NCBI RefSeq assembly: GCF_023515995.1 | Contig: NZ_CP097320.1 | Coordinates: 310,001-374,000 of the forward strand | From: Candidatus Mycobacterium methanotrophicum | GTDB taxonomy: Bacteria > Actinomycetota > Actinomycetes > Mycobacteriales > Mycobacteriaceae | DNA length: 64,000 bases | Direction of reading: 5' to 3' | Part shown: positions 8,857 through 16,409 of the stretch, in pieces | Layout: each line of letters starts with the position of its first letter | How positions within the stretch are numbered: position 1 is the stretch's first letter | Made by a program: the position numbers and the translations under genes | Notes under the pieces: model-generated | Told to the model about the DNA's origin: nothing | The model's input: the letters and a program-made list of their open reading frames with translations, nothing else | Databases searched by the model: none

Positions 8857-9575
8857 CCACGCCAACCACCGAGCCGGACCAGGATCGCGAGATAACCGCC
8901 GTCCTCCGGCACCACCGCAAAGCCGGCGTCGGCGCCGTGGTGGCCCATCTGTCGGTGCTGGGCACGAACAGCGTCATCGGCGTATGCGACCCGGGTGGCC
9001 GGCTCACACCGGTCGTCGAGTTCCTCGCACTGCCGATGCGCGGCGCCGACCTGCTGGACGAGGTCGGCCGCATCGACGAGAACGCACCCCGTCTGGTAGA
9101 CAACTACCAGACGGCATTCCCGGATGCGACCGAGCGGCTGATCGCTTTCGGAGCCGACCTGGACGACGTCGAGACTCCCGCGCTTGGCTGGCTGTTCCTG
9201 GCTTGCGGTCTCGTCCTCTCCCCCGACGACGCCGACCTCGCCGCGGCCCGCCGCAACGGCGGCGGGCCCAAGGTGGACACCATCGTGATCGAGCAGGACG
9301 GACGCTACCTGTTCGACGGACGGCGCCTGCTGCGCAGTCTGATGAGCTACCGGATCGCTGACGCGCCCACGGCCCTGTTGGCCAACTCGGTCTTCGAGTC
9401 GCTCGGCGACTTCGTCGCCGATGCGATCGGCCGGCTGCTCCGCGACCAGCCGGCCGATGTCGTTGTGTGCGCCGGCGACTTATTCGCCGGCAACCGGATC
9501 CTGCGCAGCCGCGTCCAGAGCGGTCTAGCACGATCGCGCGTACTCACGCTCTTCCCAGCCGAGACGGCTGAGTGA
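8853..9575 (+). CDS. Unknown protein of the hydrogenase operon
   Basis: 240 aa, starting with an ATGA overlap on the protease gene, so co-translated with it. I recognise no family. The protein has no signal peptide or membrane helix and few Cys. The C-terminal part (DVVVCAGDLFAGNRILRSRV) faintly recalls the Kae1/HypF-type fold, which would suit a maturation role. That is only an impression. The middle carries an acidic stretch and GWLFLACGLVLSPDDADLAA. Position suggests an assembly or quality-control factor for this hydrogenase type. It ends 6 bp from the end of the convergent DsrE-like gene. Confidence 0.75.
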   Translation: MTTPTTEPDQDREITAVLRHHRKAGVGAVVAHLSVLGTNSVIGVCDPGGRLTPVVEFLALPMRGADLLDEVGRIDENAPRLVDNYQTAFPDATERLIAFGADLDDVETPALGWLFLACGLVLSPDDADLAAARRNGGGPKVDTIVIEQDGRYLFDGRRLLRSLMSYRIADAPTALLANSVFESLGDFVADAIGRLLRDQPADVVVCAGDLFAGNRILRSRVQSGLARSRVLTLFPAETAE

Positions 9576-9580
9576 ACCAG

Positions 9581-10051
9581 CTACGTGAAGATGATCTGAC
9601 CGCCTGCGGCCAATCGGTAGAAGTCGCCGACGGTGATGATCTGGTCCTTCACCGGGTCGACGAAGTCTTCGGGGCCGAAACCGAAGAGGTCCACTGACGC
9701 CTTGCAGCCATAAAGGCCGGCGCCGGTATCGGCGATCATCTCGATGAATTCGGGCACCGACGGGATGTCCAGCTTGGCCATCCGGTCTGTCATCTGGCGC
9801 GTCATGAACCACGACATCCCGGGCAGGCCACCGATCCAGGTGGGGACGTGCAGGCCCGGGTTGCCGACGGAGGCGATCTTGATGCCCTTCTGCCGGTTCT
9901 TGTGGATGGCGTCGAGGCCGAAGAACGTGAAGAACAAGTTCGCGTCCATACCTTCGGCCCGGGCGCCGTTCGCCATGATCAGACCCGGGTAGACACCTTC
10001 CAGGGAACCTTGGGAAATGATGATGGAGACTTTTTCGATTGGGTCGTCCAT
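9581..10051 (-). CDS. DsrE-family (DsrE2-like) sulfur-carrier protein
   Basis: 156 aa starting at ATG 10051 (MDDPIEKVSIIISQGSLEGV). The pattern of a small alpha/beta domain with FTFFGLDAI, GNPGLHVPTW and a single Cys in GAGLYGCKASVDLFG matches DsrE/DsrE2 proteins, which carry persulfide sulfur on that Cys. These proteins often partner TusA, DsrC or rhodaneses. Here it is the third gene of an operon with TusE/DsrC-like and SQR-like genes, which supports a sulfur relay. A Shine-Dalgarno AAGGAG lies ahead of the ATG. It is tail-to-tail with the hydrogenase operon. Confidence 0.82.
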   Translation of the reverse strand: MDDPIEKVSIIISQGSLEGVYPGLIMANGARAEGMDANLFFTFFGLDAIHKNRQKGIKIASVGNPGLHVPTWIGGLPGMSWFMTRQMTDRMAKLDIPSVPEFIEMIADTGAGLYGCKASVDLFGFGPEDFVDPVKDQIITVGDFYRLAAGGQIIFT

Positions 10052-10068
10052 GTGATGCGCCGTTCTCC

Positions 10069-10386
10069 TTAGATGCAACCGATAGGCTTGGGAATGCCGG
10101 CGATTCGCGCGGCCACCTTCGCGGGTCCCTTCGGGAACAGCTGGTAGAGGTCCTTGATGCTGACGCCGGAGCTTTTGCTGAGCGCGCGCACCGATGGCCC
10201 GCTGCCGGTCTGTTCGTATTCGTGGCGCATCTGTTTGACGACCTGCCAATGCTGGTCGTTGAGCACCGGAATGCCCCATTCCTGGGCAATCCCGGGAGCC
10301 ATGTCCGCGTTCCATTGCTTGGGATCGACGAAGAAGCCTTCGTCGTTCACGGTCACTTCGGTTCCCGCGTAGACCTTTGTCGTCAT
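10069..10386 (-). CDS. TusE/DsrC-family sulfur-relay protein
   Basis: 105 aa, the usual size for DsrC/TusE. It shows the family pattern WNADMAPGIAQEWGIPVLND, then a C-terminal arm ending GIPKPIGCI, with the penultimate Cys that accepts sulfur. The second arm Cys of true DsrC, about ten residues earlier, is absent, so it is closer to TusE or a regulatory DsrC-like protein than to a sulfite-reductase partner. Genes for DsrAB are not present. It lies 14 bp from the SQR-like gene upstream and 17 bp from the DsrE-like gene downstream. Confidence 0.87.
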   Translation of the reverse strand: MTTKVYAGTEVTVNDEGFFVDPKQWNADMAPGIAQEWGIPVLNDQHWQVVKQMRHEYEQTGSGPSVRALSKSSGVSIKDLYQLFPKGPAKVAARIAGIPKPIGCI

Positions 10387-10400
10387 GTGATGTCCTCCTC

Positions 10401-11642
10401 TTACTGTGAAATGGTCTCGAATCGCTTGCCGGCGCGCGGCATCCGGCTGGCGATGCCGGGAATGTCGCGCCCAGGCAACAGCAGATGCCAGTACAGCCAG
10501 CGAAAGGCCAGCTTGCCCAGGTGGTTGAGCCGGGATTCCCGGAGCAATGGCAGGCCCACGCCCAATGGGAAGTGCCCGGGAAGCGGCTCGGTATCGTAGT
10601 CGAAGTCGATGAGCAGCGCCTTGTGGTGTCCGCTTTCGATGAAGCAGTTCGTGTGGCCGTCGAACTGCGCGTCCAGCGGCCTCCCGGCGAGGAACTGCGC
10701 GATGTTGTGGGCAAGCACGTCGCCCTCGAAGTGGGCGACCGACCCCGCCTTAGACGTCGGAACGTTGGTCGCGTCGCCGATCGCGAAGATGTTCGGCCGC
10801 ACCGTCGACTGCAAGGTGCGCTGGTCGGTCAGCACAAAGTTCAACTCGTCGCCAAGGCCGGAGGAGCGGCCGACGAAATCGGCCCCGCCGTGCAGCGGAC
10901 AGACGACCGCGAGATCGAAGGGGACCGTGCGTTCGTCGTAGGAGATCAGCCGGCCGGCGTCCCCGTCGACTTGTCCAGTGTTGAACTCGGTGACCAGTTC
11001 GATGCCCTTTCGCTGCAGCACGTTGCCCAGCTCACGTGAGGCCACCGGCTTGGTGAACGCGCCGTCCAGCGGCGTCACGTAAACCAGCTCGACGCGATCG
11101 CGAATGCCCCGGCGACGGAAATACCAGTCGGCGAGAAAGCAGAATTCCAGCGGCGCGACCGGGCATTTGATCGGCATGTCAACAACGTTCAATACGAGCC
11201 GGCCATGGTCGAATGCCGACAGCGCGCGTTCCAGCCCCGATGCGCCTTCCAGATTGTAAAACGTGAAGACGTTGCGCATCCAGCCGGGCCCGGTCATGCC
11301 CTCGGTCTCCTCGGGCATCAGCCTGACACCAGTGGCGATGACGAGCACGTCGTAATCCAGCACGGCGCCGTCGGTGAGGTGAACCCGGTCGCCGTCGATG
11401 TCGACCCGGTCGATATCGCACTGGACGTAGCGGATCCCCGAGCGCAGTTGGCGTTTGCGGGGTTTCACAATGTCTTTTGGGCGGATCAATCCGAACGGCA
11501 CAAACAACAGGCCGGGCTGATAGACGTGTGTGTCGTCGCGGTCCACGACCGTGATGTCGGCGTCAGAGAACATACGGCGCAACCGGTTTGCAGTCAACGT
11601 GCCGCCCGTTCCACCGCCGAGAATGACGATGCGTTTGTTCAC
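10401..11642 (-). CDS. Sulfide:quinone oxidoreductase-like flavoprotein
   Basis: 413 aa. The N-terminal RIVILGGGTGGTLTANRLRR is the FAD dinucleotide fold. NIFAIGDATNVP near residue 290 is the second FAD contact. Two cysteines typical of SQR are present: PIKCPVAPLEFCF (about residue 165) and TNCFIESGHH (about residue 335). A C-terminal amphipathic helix (LGKLAFRWLYWHLLLPG) suits binding to the membrane face. The family moves electrons from sulfide to quinone and leaves polysulfide, which TusE/DsrE proteins downstream could accept. It is the first gene of the operon, and a DosR-like box lies 37-51 bp ahead of the start. Confidence 0.85.
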   Translation of the reverse strand: MNKRIVILGGGTGGTLTANRLRRMFSDADITVVDRDDTHVYQPGLLFVPFGLIRPKDIVKPRKRQLRSGIRYVQCDIDRVDIDGDRVHLTDGAVLDYDVLVIATGVRLMPEETEGMTGPGWMRNVFTFYNLEGASGLERALSAFDHGRLVLNVVDMPIKCPVAPLEFCFLADWYFRRRGIRDRVELVYVTPLDGAFTKPVASRELGNVLQRKGIELVTEFNTGQVDGDAGRLISYDERTVPFDLAVVCPLHGGADFVGRSSGLGDELNFVLTDQRTLQSTVRPNIFAIGDATNVPTSKAGSVAHFEGDVLAHNIAQFLAGRPLDAQFDGHTNCFIESGHHKALLIDFDYDTEPLPGHFPLGVGLPLLRESRLNHLGKLAFRWLYWHLLLPGRDIPGIASRMPRAGKRFETISQ

Positions 11643-11678
11643 GCATTTAAGGATGCCTCATCGCCGGTCCGGATCGCA

Positions 11679-11693
11679 GGGTCTTTGGTCCCC
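11679..11693 (-). promoter_or_regulatory. DosR-like box upstream of the sulfur operon
   Basis: On the minus strand GGGGACCAAAGACCC matches most of the core of the mycobacterial DosR consensus (GGGACTWWAGTCCC), centred about 45 bp before the SQR-like ATG. A weaker second half (TCGGGGACCTTG) follows at about 11705-11717. Paired boxes are usual at DosR promoters. No experimental support. Confidence 0.45.
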
Positions 11694-12225
11694 ATCGCCG
11701 CTGCACAAGGTCCCCGATGCGGGCGCGGGCATGGTGAGTTCTCTCGAGCAGTTGATCATGCTAGTCGCGACACCTGGGCGCACTACCGCAGAGTGCAACT
11801 CAGCCCGCAGGCCTAGGCGGGCCCAGCTAGGGGCTGATTCATCGGATTAAAACGAACGCGTCGCCCTTTCTCCGCCTTGAGATCACAGGCCATAAAATTT
11901 CACGCGGGTGCGGGTGGTCCTGTGAAGTGGGAGGCTGACGCCTGTTGATCTTGTTTTCGTGGTGCCGGGTAGTTCTCGGCGCCGCGTGTCGGGCGGTGAC
12001 GCCGGGTTCCACGGTCCCGGTGCTGATTGCTCCTTCAGACTTGTCGGTCTTCGAGGGAACCTACGTCCGAACCCTTTTACACCGCCCGAGGGACACGCCC
12101 GGCCATTATGGACCGTGTAGGCCATGTGGGCGCGGGCGGCGGGGTGCAGAGGATTGGCTCTAGCGTACCGAGCAAGTCGCGGCCAGCGGCCGCGAAGGCC
12201 CGGCGCGAACGGCTAAAATCATGGG
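11694..12225. other. Intergenic stretch with an IS256-like end
   Basis: No convincing gene. The stretch carries the possible second DosR half-site (11705-11717) and the inverted IS256-like end at 12048-12101. A short minus frame at 11883-12125 overlaps the IS end and has no recognisable content. Confidence 0.5.
12048..12101 (-). repeat. IS256-like terminal/leader sequence, copy B
   Basis: Inverted counterpart of 3131-3184 with only a few mismatches over about 50 bp. No transposase reading frame is attached. The two copies face each other across the hydrogenase and sulfur genes. Confidence 0.6.
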
Positions 12226-12504
12226 ATGACGGATCAGCCAGATCTAATCCAACGTGGAGTGTTCGGGATGCCCCGGCCGCAGGGGTGGACGATCGAACGG
12301 GTCGTGTCGCTCATGGCGGGAAGCATGATCCTGGCCACCTTGACCCTTGGACACACCCGCTCACCGCGGTGGAGGATCCTGACCGGCTTCGTCGGGGCGA
12401 ACCTGCTGCTCGATGCGGCCGTCGGGTGGTGCCCGACGAGTCTTCTGCTGCATCGGCTGGGTGTTCCGACGGCGGCTGAACGCGCATCCGGCGCCAGCGT
12501 CTAA
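12226..12504 (+). CDS. YgaP-type transmembrane protein (DUF2892)
   Basis: 92 aa. Two hydrophobic segments, RVVSLMAGSMILATLTLG and LTGFVGANLLLDAAVGWC, and the ending PTSLLLHRLGV match the small membrane domain found alone or fused to rhodanese in YgaP. The family is linked to sulfur handling by its usual rhodanese partner, although its role is not known. It lies just upstream of the TauE/SafE gene, which fits. A GTG at 12259 is an alternative start, but the ATG keeps a polar N-terminus. Confidence 0.72.
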   Translation: MTDQPDLIQRGVFGMPRPQGWTIERVVSLMAGSMILATLTLGHTRSPRWRILTGFVGANLLLDAAVGWCPTSLLLHRLGVPTAAERASGASV

Positions 12505-12556
12505 AGCAGCCGAGACGCCAGGTGTGGCGTATGAGGCGGATAGCCAGGAACCGGTG

Positions 12557-13446
12557 GTGAGCGCTGCGGTTGCGATGACGCCGAGCGCCACCCGTCTCGT
12601 GGCGTCGGCGCCGTTGGGTTTCTTGATCGGCTTGTCGCTGGGCGCGCTGGGCGGCGGCGGATCGATACTGGCGGGCCTGCGCTGGTCTACGGGGTGGGCG
12701 AGACCCCGCACGCGGCGGCGACGACCTCGCTGATTGTGGTTGGGGCATCTGCCCTGGTGGGGATGGTGGGCCATCTGCGCGCCGGGCGGGTGCGGCTGAT
12801 CTGGGGTCTCGTATTCGGCCTTGTCGGCATTGGCGGCTCGTTTCTGGGCTCGATGAGCAGTCAGGCGATCCCCGGTAACGTGTTGCTGCTGGCTTTCTCC
12901 GGTCTGATTCTGGTGGCCGCGTGGCGTTTGCACCGCTGTCCCGCAGAGACACCGTGTCACGCCGCGCAGCACTCTTCGGCCAGAACTGACATTCAGGCAG
13001 ACGCTGCGCCGGCGAGCACCCACGGCCCGGATTCGGCCCGCTCGACGCGATCACCCGATCACGCGAAAACCGCAATGGGCACCGTCGTGCGGGTAGTGAT
13101 CGCCGGAACCGTGGTGGGGTTTCTCACCGGGTTCTTCGGTGTGGGCGGTGGCTTCGTCGTCGTGCCCGCACTGGTCCTCGCGCTGGGTTATCAGATGCCG
13201 GTCGCGGTCGGCACTTCCCTGCTGGTGATCGCCATCAGCTCGGCCGAAGGGCTGTTCTTTCACCTCTCGAGCGGCGCCGTTGACTGGGCGGTGGCGATAC
13301 CGTTCACCGCGGCGGGAATCGCCGGGGTGCTCCTCGGTGATGCGATCGCCGCCAGGGCGCCGGCGGCGCGGCTCACGGCATGGTTCGTCTGGCTGATGCT
13401 GGCGGTCGCCATCTACACCGCCGCCCAGTCGGTGATGGCGGCGTGA
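12557..13446 (+). pseudogene. TauE/SafE family membrane protein, copy B (one frameshift)
   Basis: From GTG 12557 the protein begins MSAAVAMTPSATRLV and LGFLIGLSLGALGGGGSIL. It then loses frame at about 12680, where the sequence appears to lack two bases before VYGVGETPHAAATTSL. The second frame is open to 13446 with repeated membrane segments and the duplicated GFLTGFFGVGGGFVVVPALV motif. Otherwise it is full length (~295 aa). If the indel is real, only a truncated protein is made. If it is a sequencing error, this is a working sulfite/sulfonate exporter next to sulfur genes. Confidence 0.85.
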
Positions 13447-13785
13447 GTAAGCGGCGCGAGTTAGCCGGATAGGGCGGCGGTCTAGCTCGTGGCCGGTGGT
13501 GGGTTCAATGAACATCGACGAGTGGGAGAGGTGAGAAGGGCGGCGCCGGCACGGCAGTCGACGTTGGTTGTGCTCACCACCGGCAGGGAGGCGTTCGTGC
13601 GGGCCAACGCTGGCAAAACTCGCCGCAGTTCGAGCAGCGGTTCGCCGAGTTGCGCACAGCGGTGTGCAGATAGCCGTGTGGGCGGTGTCGTTGCAGGCCC
13701 CGGGCCTTACCGATGATCAGATGTTCGACGCCGACACAGTGCAGGGCGACGTGGAGGTGGCGACTTAGCAACCTGGGCCGGACCG
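13447..13785. other. 339 bp without recognisable gene
   Basis: Short open frames exist on both strands but none has family resemblance, a good start site or conserved composition. It separates the TauE copy from the flavoprotein fragment. Confidence 0.5.
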
Positions 13786-14173
13786 CCGGATGCGCAACCC
13801 CGCCCATCCCGAGTTGTTCGCCGTCGGCGACGCGGCGGCACTTACGGTGCCCAAGCTGGGCGGCCTGGGGCATCAACAAGCGCAGATCGTGGCCCGCCAG
13901 ATCGCCATCGACGTCGGCGCGCTCGCCCCCGGCGACGCCGGACCCGAATACGAGCCCGAGATTCTCTGCTTCGGCGACATCGGCGGACACCAGGGCTTCT
14001 ACATCTACTCGGACACCTGGTACGGCGGTCACACCTCCGTGTTCAAAATGGGTCACGCTCCCTATGCGATGAAGCTGGCGTTCAAAGAGATGTACTTTCG
14101 CACCGGAGGGAAGCCCCCGGCGTTCGGGGTGCCGGCCAGTCACTTGCTGATGGACCACTTCCCCGGCGAATAA
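13786..14173 (+). pseudogene. FAD/NAD(P)-dependent oxidoreductase, C-terminal fragment (copy B)
   Basis: Encodes MRNPAHPELFAVGDAAALTV and ends FGVPASHLLMDHFPGE with a natural stop at 14173. It is very similar to copy A at 599-1019 but extends further at the C-terminus. The catalytic N-terminal two-thirds is missing, and the sequence before 13786 is unrelated. It lies about 340 bp after TauE copy B. Confidence 0.75.
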
Positions 14174-14210
14174 CAGACAGGGCCCGAGCCAGGGCAGGGA
14201 GGATTGTTGA

Positions 14211-15590
14211 ATGGATGACATCGATGTGCTCACCATCGGCGCTGGTGGCGGCGGCTACCCTGCGGCTTTCCGGCTGGCGGCGGCCGGGCGCAGCGTCGTG
14301 ATGGTCGACCCTAAGGGGGTGATGAGCGGAAATTGTCTGGCCGAGGGCTGCGTGCCTTCCAAAGCCGTTCGCGAAATCGCCCACCACCTCCAGCGGCAGC
14401 GCCGCTTTCAAGAAAGTGGGCTGCCCGGGGAGGTCCGCGTCGACTATTCCGGGGTGGTCGCCCACAAGGATCAGGTGCAAACCCATCGCTACGCGCAGCA
14501 CGACGCGCAGTTGAGGGCGACACCCAACGTCACCCTCCTCACGGGGACCGCGCGCATCGAAGATCCCCACACCGTGGCGGTGGACACCGCGCAGGGGCTC
14601 CGCCGGTTCAGAGCGCGCAACATCATCATCGCCAGCGGCTCGGATATTTCCGTGCCGCCGATCCCCGGGCTCGAGCACTGCCTCAACAGCCGAGACCTCT
14701 ACGCACTTCACCCGCCTCTATCGAGGCTGCCGGCCTCGATGCTGGTCATCGGCGGCGGTTACGTCGGTTTGGAGACCGCCTCGTTTTTTGCGGCCTTCGG
14801 CGCTCGGGTTACCGTGTTCGAACGCGAAGCCCAGGTGCTGCCCGGGATGGATCCCGACATGGTCGCGCTGCTGGCTCCGCTGCTTGATCCGAATATCGAC
14901 ATCATCACGCAAGCCGAAGTGAGACGGGTCGAACAAACCCCCCAAGGCATGCGGGTGGTGTTCTTCGACGGAGCCGCCGAGCAGCACAGGACCGCGGAGA
15001 TCGCGTTTCAAGCGCTCGGCCGCCACCCGGTGATCCCCGCGGGCCTGCCCGAGATCGGCGTCACGGTCGGCGCCCACGGCGTGCAGGCCGATCCCACTTT
15101 GCAAACCAATCTGCGCCACATCTACGCCTGCGGCGACGTCAACGGCAGAACCCCGCTCTTCCATGCCGCGGTCCGCCAATCCGTCGCGGCCGCGGCCAAC
15201 ATCCTGGCGGGGGATCGGCACGCCGATTCGGTGGACTTTCTGTCGATTCCCACCACCGTCTTCACGCTTCCCGCCGCGGCCTACGTGGGTCTGACCCGCG
15301 CATCGGCGGCCGCAAGAAGAATCTGCGTCGAAGAGGGTGCCTACTCGTTCGCCGAGGACAGCCGGGCGCAGATCTTCGGAGAAACCGATGGCGAGATTCG
15401 GCTGTTCTTCCAGACGGGCTCACTGCGGCTGGTGGGCGGCTGGGTCGTCGGCATCGATGCGGGCAACCTCATCGGCGAGATCGGGCTGGCGGTCTCGCGG
15501 GGACTGGATGCCCGAGATCTTGCCGCCTTCGCCGACCAGCACCCGATGAGCGCCGAAGGAATCTCCCGCGCCGCCCGAAGCCTGTTCTGA
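14211..15590 (+). CDS. Lipoamide-dehydrogenase-like pyridine nucleotide-disulfide oxidoreductase
   Basis: 459 aa, full length for the family. FAD motif TIGAGGGGYPAAFRLA at the N-terminus. Redox-active disulfide in GNCLAEGCVPSKA (Cys-x4-Cys). NAD motif IGGGYVGLETASFF near residue 180. Second FAD contact YACGDVNGRTPL. The C-terminal His-Glu pair of the dimer-partner active site is present in DQHPMSAEGISRA. All catalytic residues are therefore in place. No acyltransferase genes are nearby, so it may serve another disulfide substrate (mercuric-reductase-like and Mtr-like relatives exist). It converges on the HAD gene with no gap. Confidence 0.87.
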   Translation: MDDIDVLTIGAGGGGYPAAFRLAAAGRSVVMVDPKGVMSGNCLAEGCVPSKAVREIAHHLQRQRRFQESGLPGEVRVDYSGVVAHKDQVQTHRYAQHDAQLRATPNVTLLTGTARIEDPHTVAVDTAQGLRRFRARNIIIASGSDISVPPIPGLEHCLNSRDLYALHPPLSRLPASMLVIGGGYVGLETASFFAAFGARVTVFEREAQVLPGMDPDMVALLAPLLDPNIDIITQAEVRRVEQTPQGMRVVFFDGAAEQHRTAEIAFQALGRHPVIPAGLPEIGVTVGAHGVQADPTLQTNLRHIYACGDVNGRTPLFHAAVRQSVAAAANILAGDRHADSVDFLSIPTTVFTLPAAAYVGLTRASAAARRICVEEGAYSFAEDSRAQIFGETDGEIRLFFQTGSLRLVGGWVVGIDAGNLIGEIGLAVSRGLDARDLAAFADQHPMSAEGISRAARSLF

Positions 15591-16409
15591 TTAGGTCTTG
15601 GGCAGCACGAAACGTTCGACGGCGTTGGCGAAGCCCTCAGTCTCGTTGGAGGTGGTGATCCGGCGAGCGGCTCGTTGCACGTCTGGGTTGGCGTTGCCCA
15701 TGGCGATGCTGAGCCCACAGTGGGCGAACATCAGCACGTCGTTTGGCATGTCGCCGATCGTGGCGATCTGGTTTGTCGAGATGTTGTATCGCTCGGCGAG
15801 CCAGCCAGCCACGAATCCTTTGTTGGCGTGGGGATGGGTGATATCCATGTAGTAGGGCTGGGAGCAGGCGGCCGAGACGTGATCGCCGAAGTTGGTGCGC
15901 ACTGCCTCTCCCGCGGCGGCTACCGCGGCGGTGTCGTCGCTGACTCCGACTATCTTGCTGACGTCGTCGACGAGTTCGGTGTAGGCCTCGACGACAACCG
16001 GGGCGAATCCGACCGTTGCTGTCTCTTTTGCGATATGAGGCCCGGTGGCGTTTTGCACGTACCATCGGGTGCCTCGATAGATCCAGACGTCGAGGGAGAA
16101 TGCGCGAAGCGCAGCGGCTATCGGCAAGACCAGATCTCGTGGCAGGACTTGTTGGACCAGGGTGCGCATCTGGGTGTCGACGATGAGCCCGCCGTTGAAG
16201 GCGGCGATCGGCGTCGTGAGTTCGAGTGGCTCGATGAGCATGGACATTCCGCGGGGAGGGCGTCCGCTGACCACCGCGAAGAGGATGCCGGCGGCGGCGA
16301 GGCTGCGTACGGCGGTGACGGCCCGGTTTGTGAGCGACTTGTCGCCGGTGACGAGTGTGCCGTCGACATCGGCGAGCAGCAGGCGAATGGGCGGCGAAGG
16401 CATCGTCAT
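15591..16409 (-). CDS. HAD-superfamily (Cof-type) sugar phosphatase
   Basis: 272 aa. Motif I is LLADVDGTLVTGD, with the nucleophile and acid-base Asp. Motif II is AVVSGRP. The conserved Lys is in HANKGF, and motif IV is IGDMPNDVLMF. The large C2-type cap between motifs II and III is typical of the YidA/Cof group, which act on sugar phosphates. The ATG overlaps the stop of zwf (ATGA), so it is translationally coupled to the pentose phosphate genes. A role in clearing a damaged or excess sugar phosphate is a reasonable inference. Confidence 0.87.
   Translation of the reverse strand: MTMPSPPIRLLLADVDGTLVTGDKSLTNRAVTAVRSLAAAGILFAVVSGRPPRGMSMLIEPLELTTPIAAFNGGLIVDTQMRTLVQQVLPRDLVLPIAAALRAFSLDVWIYRGTRWYVQNATGPHIAKETATVGFAPVVVEAYTELVDDVSKIVGVSDDTAAVAAAGEAVRTNFGDHVSAACSQPYYMDITHPHANKGFVAGWLAERYNISTNQIATIGDMPNDVLMFAHCGLSIAMGNANPDVQRAARRITTSNETEGFANAVERFVLPKT

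Noticed and set aside
11883..12125. 80-codon minus-strand frame
   Set aside because: Runs through an IS256-like end and has no recognisable content.
13489..13768. Two short plus frames between TauE and the flavoprotein fragment
   Set aside because: Arg/Ser-rich, no start site quality, no family pattern. Treated as non-coding.
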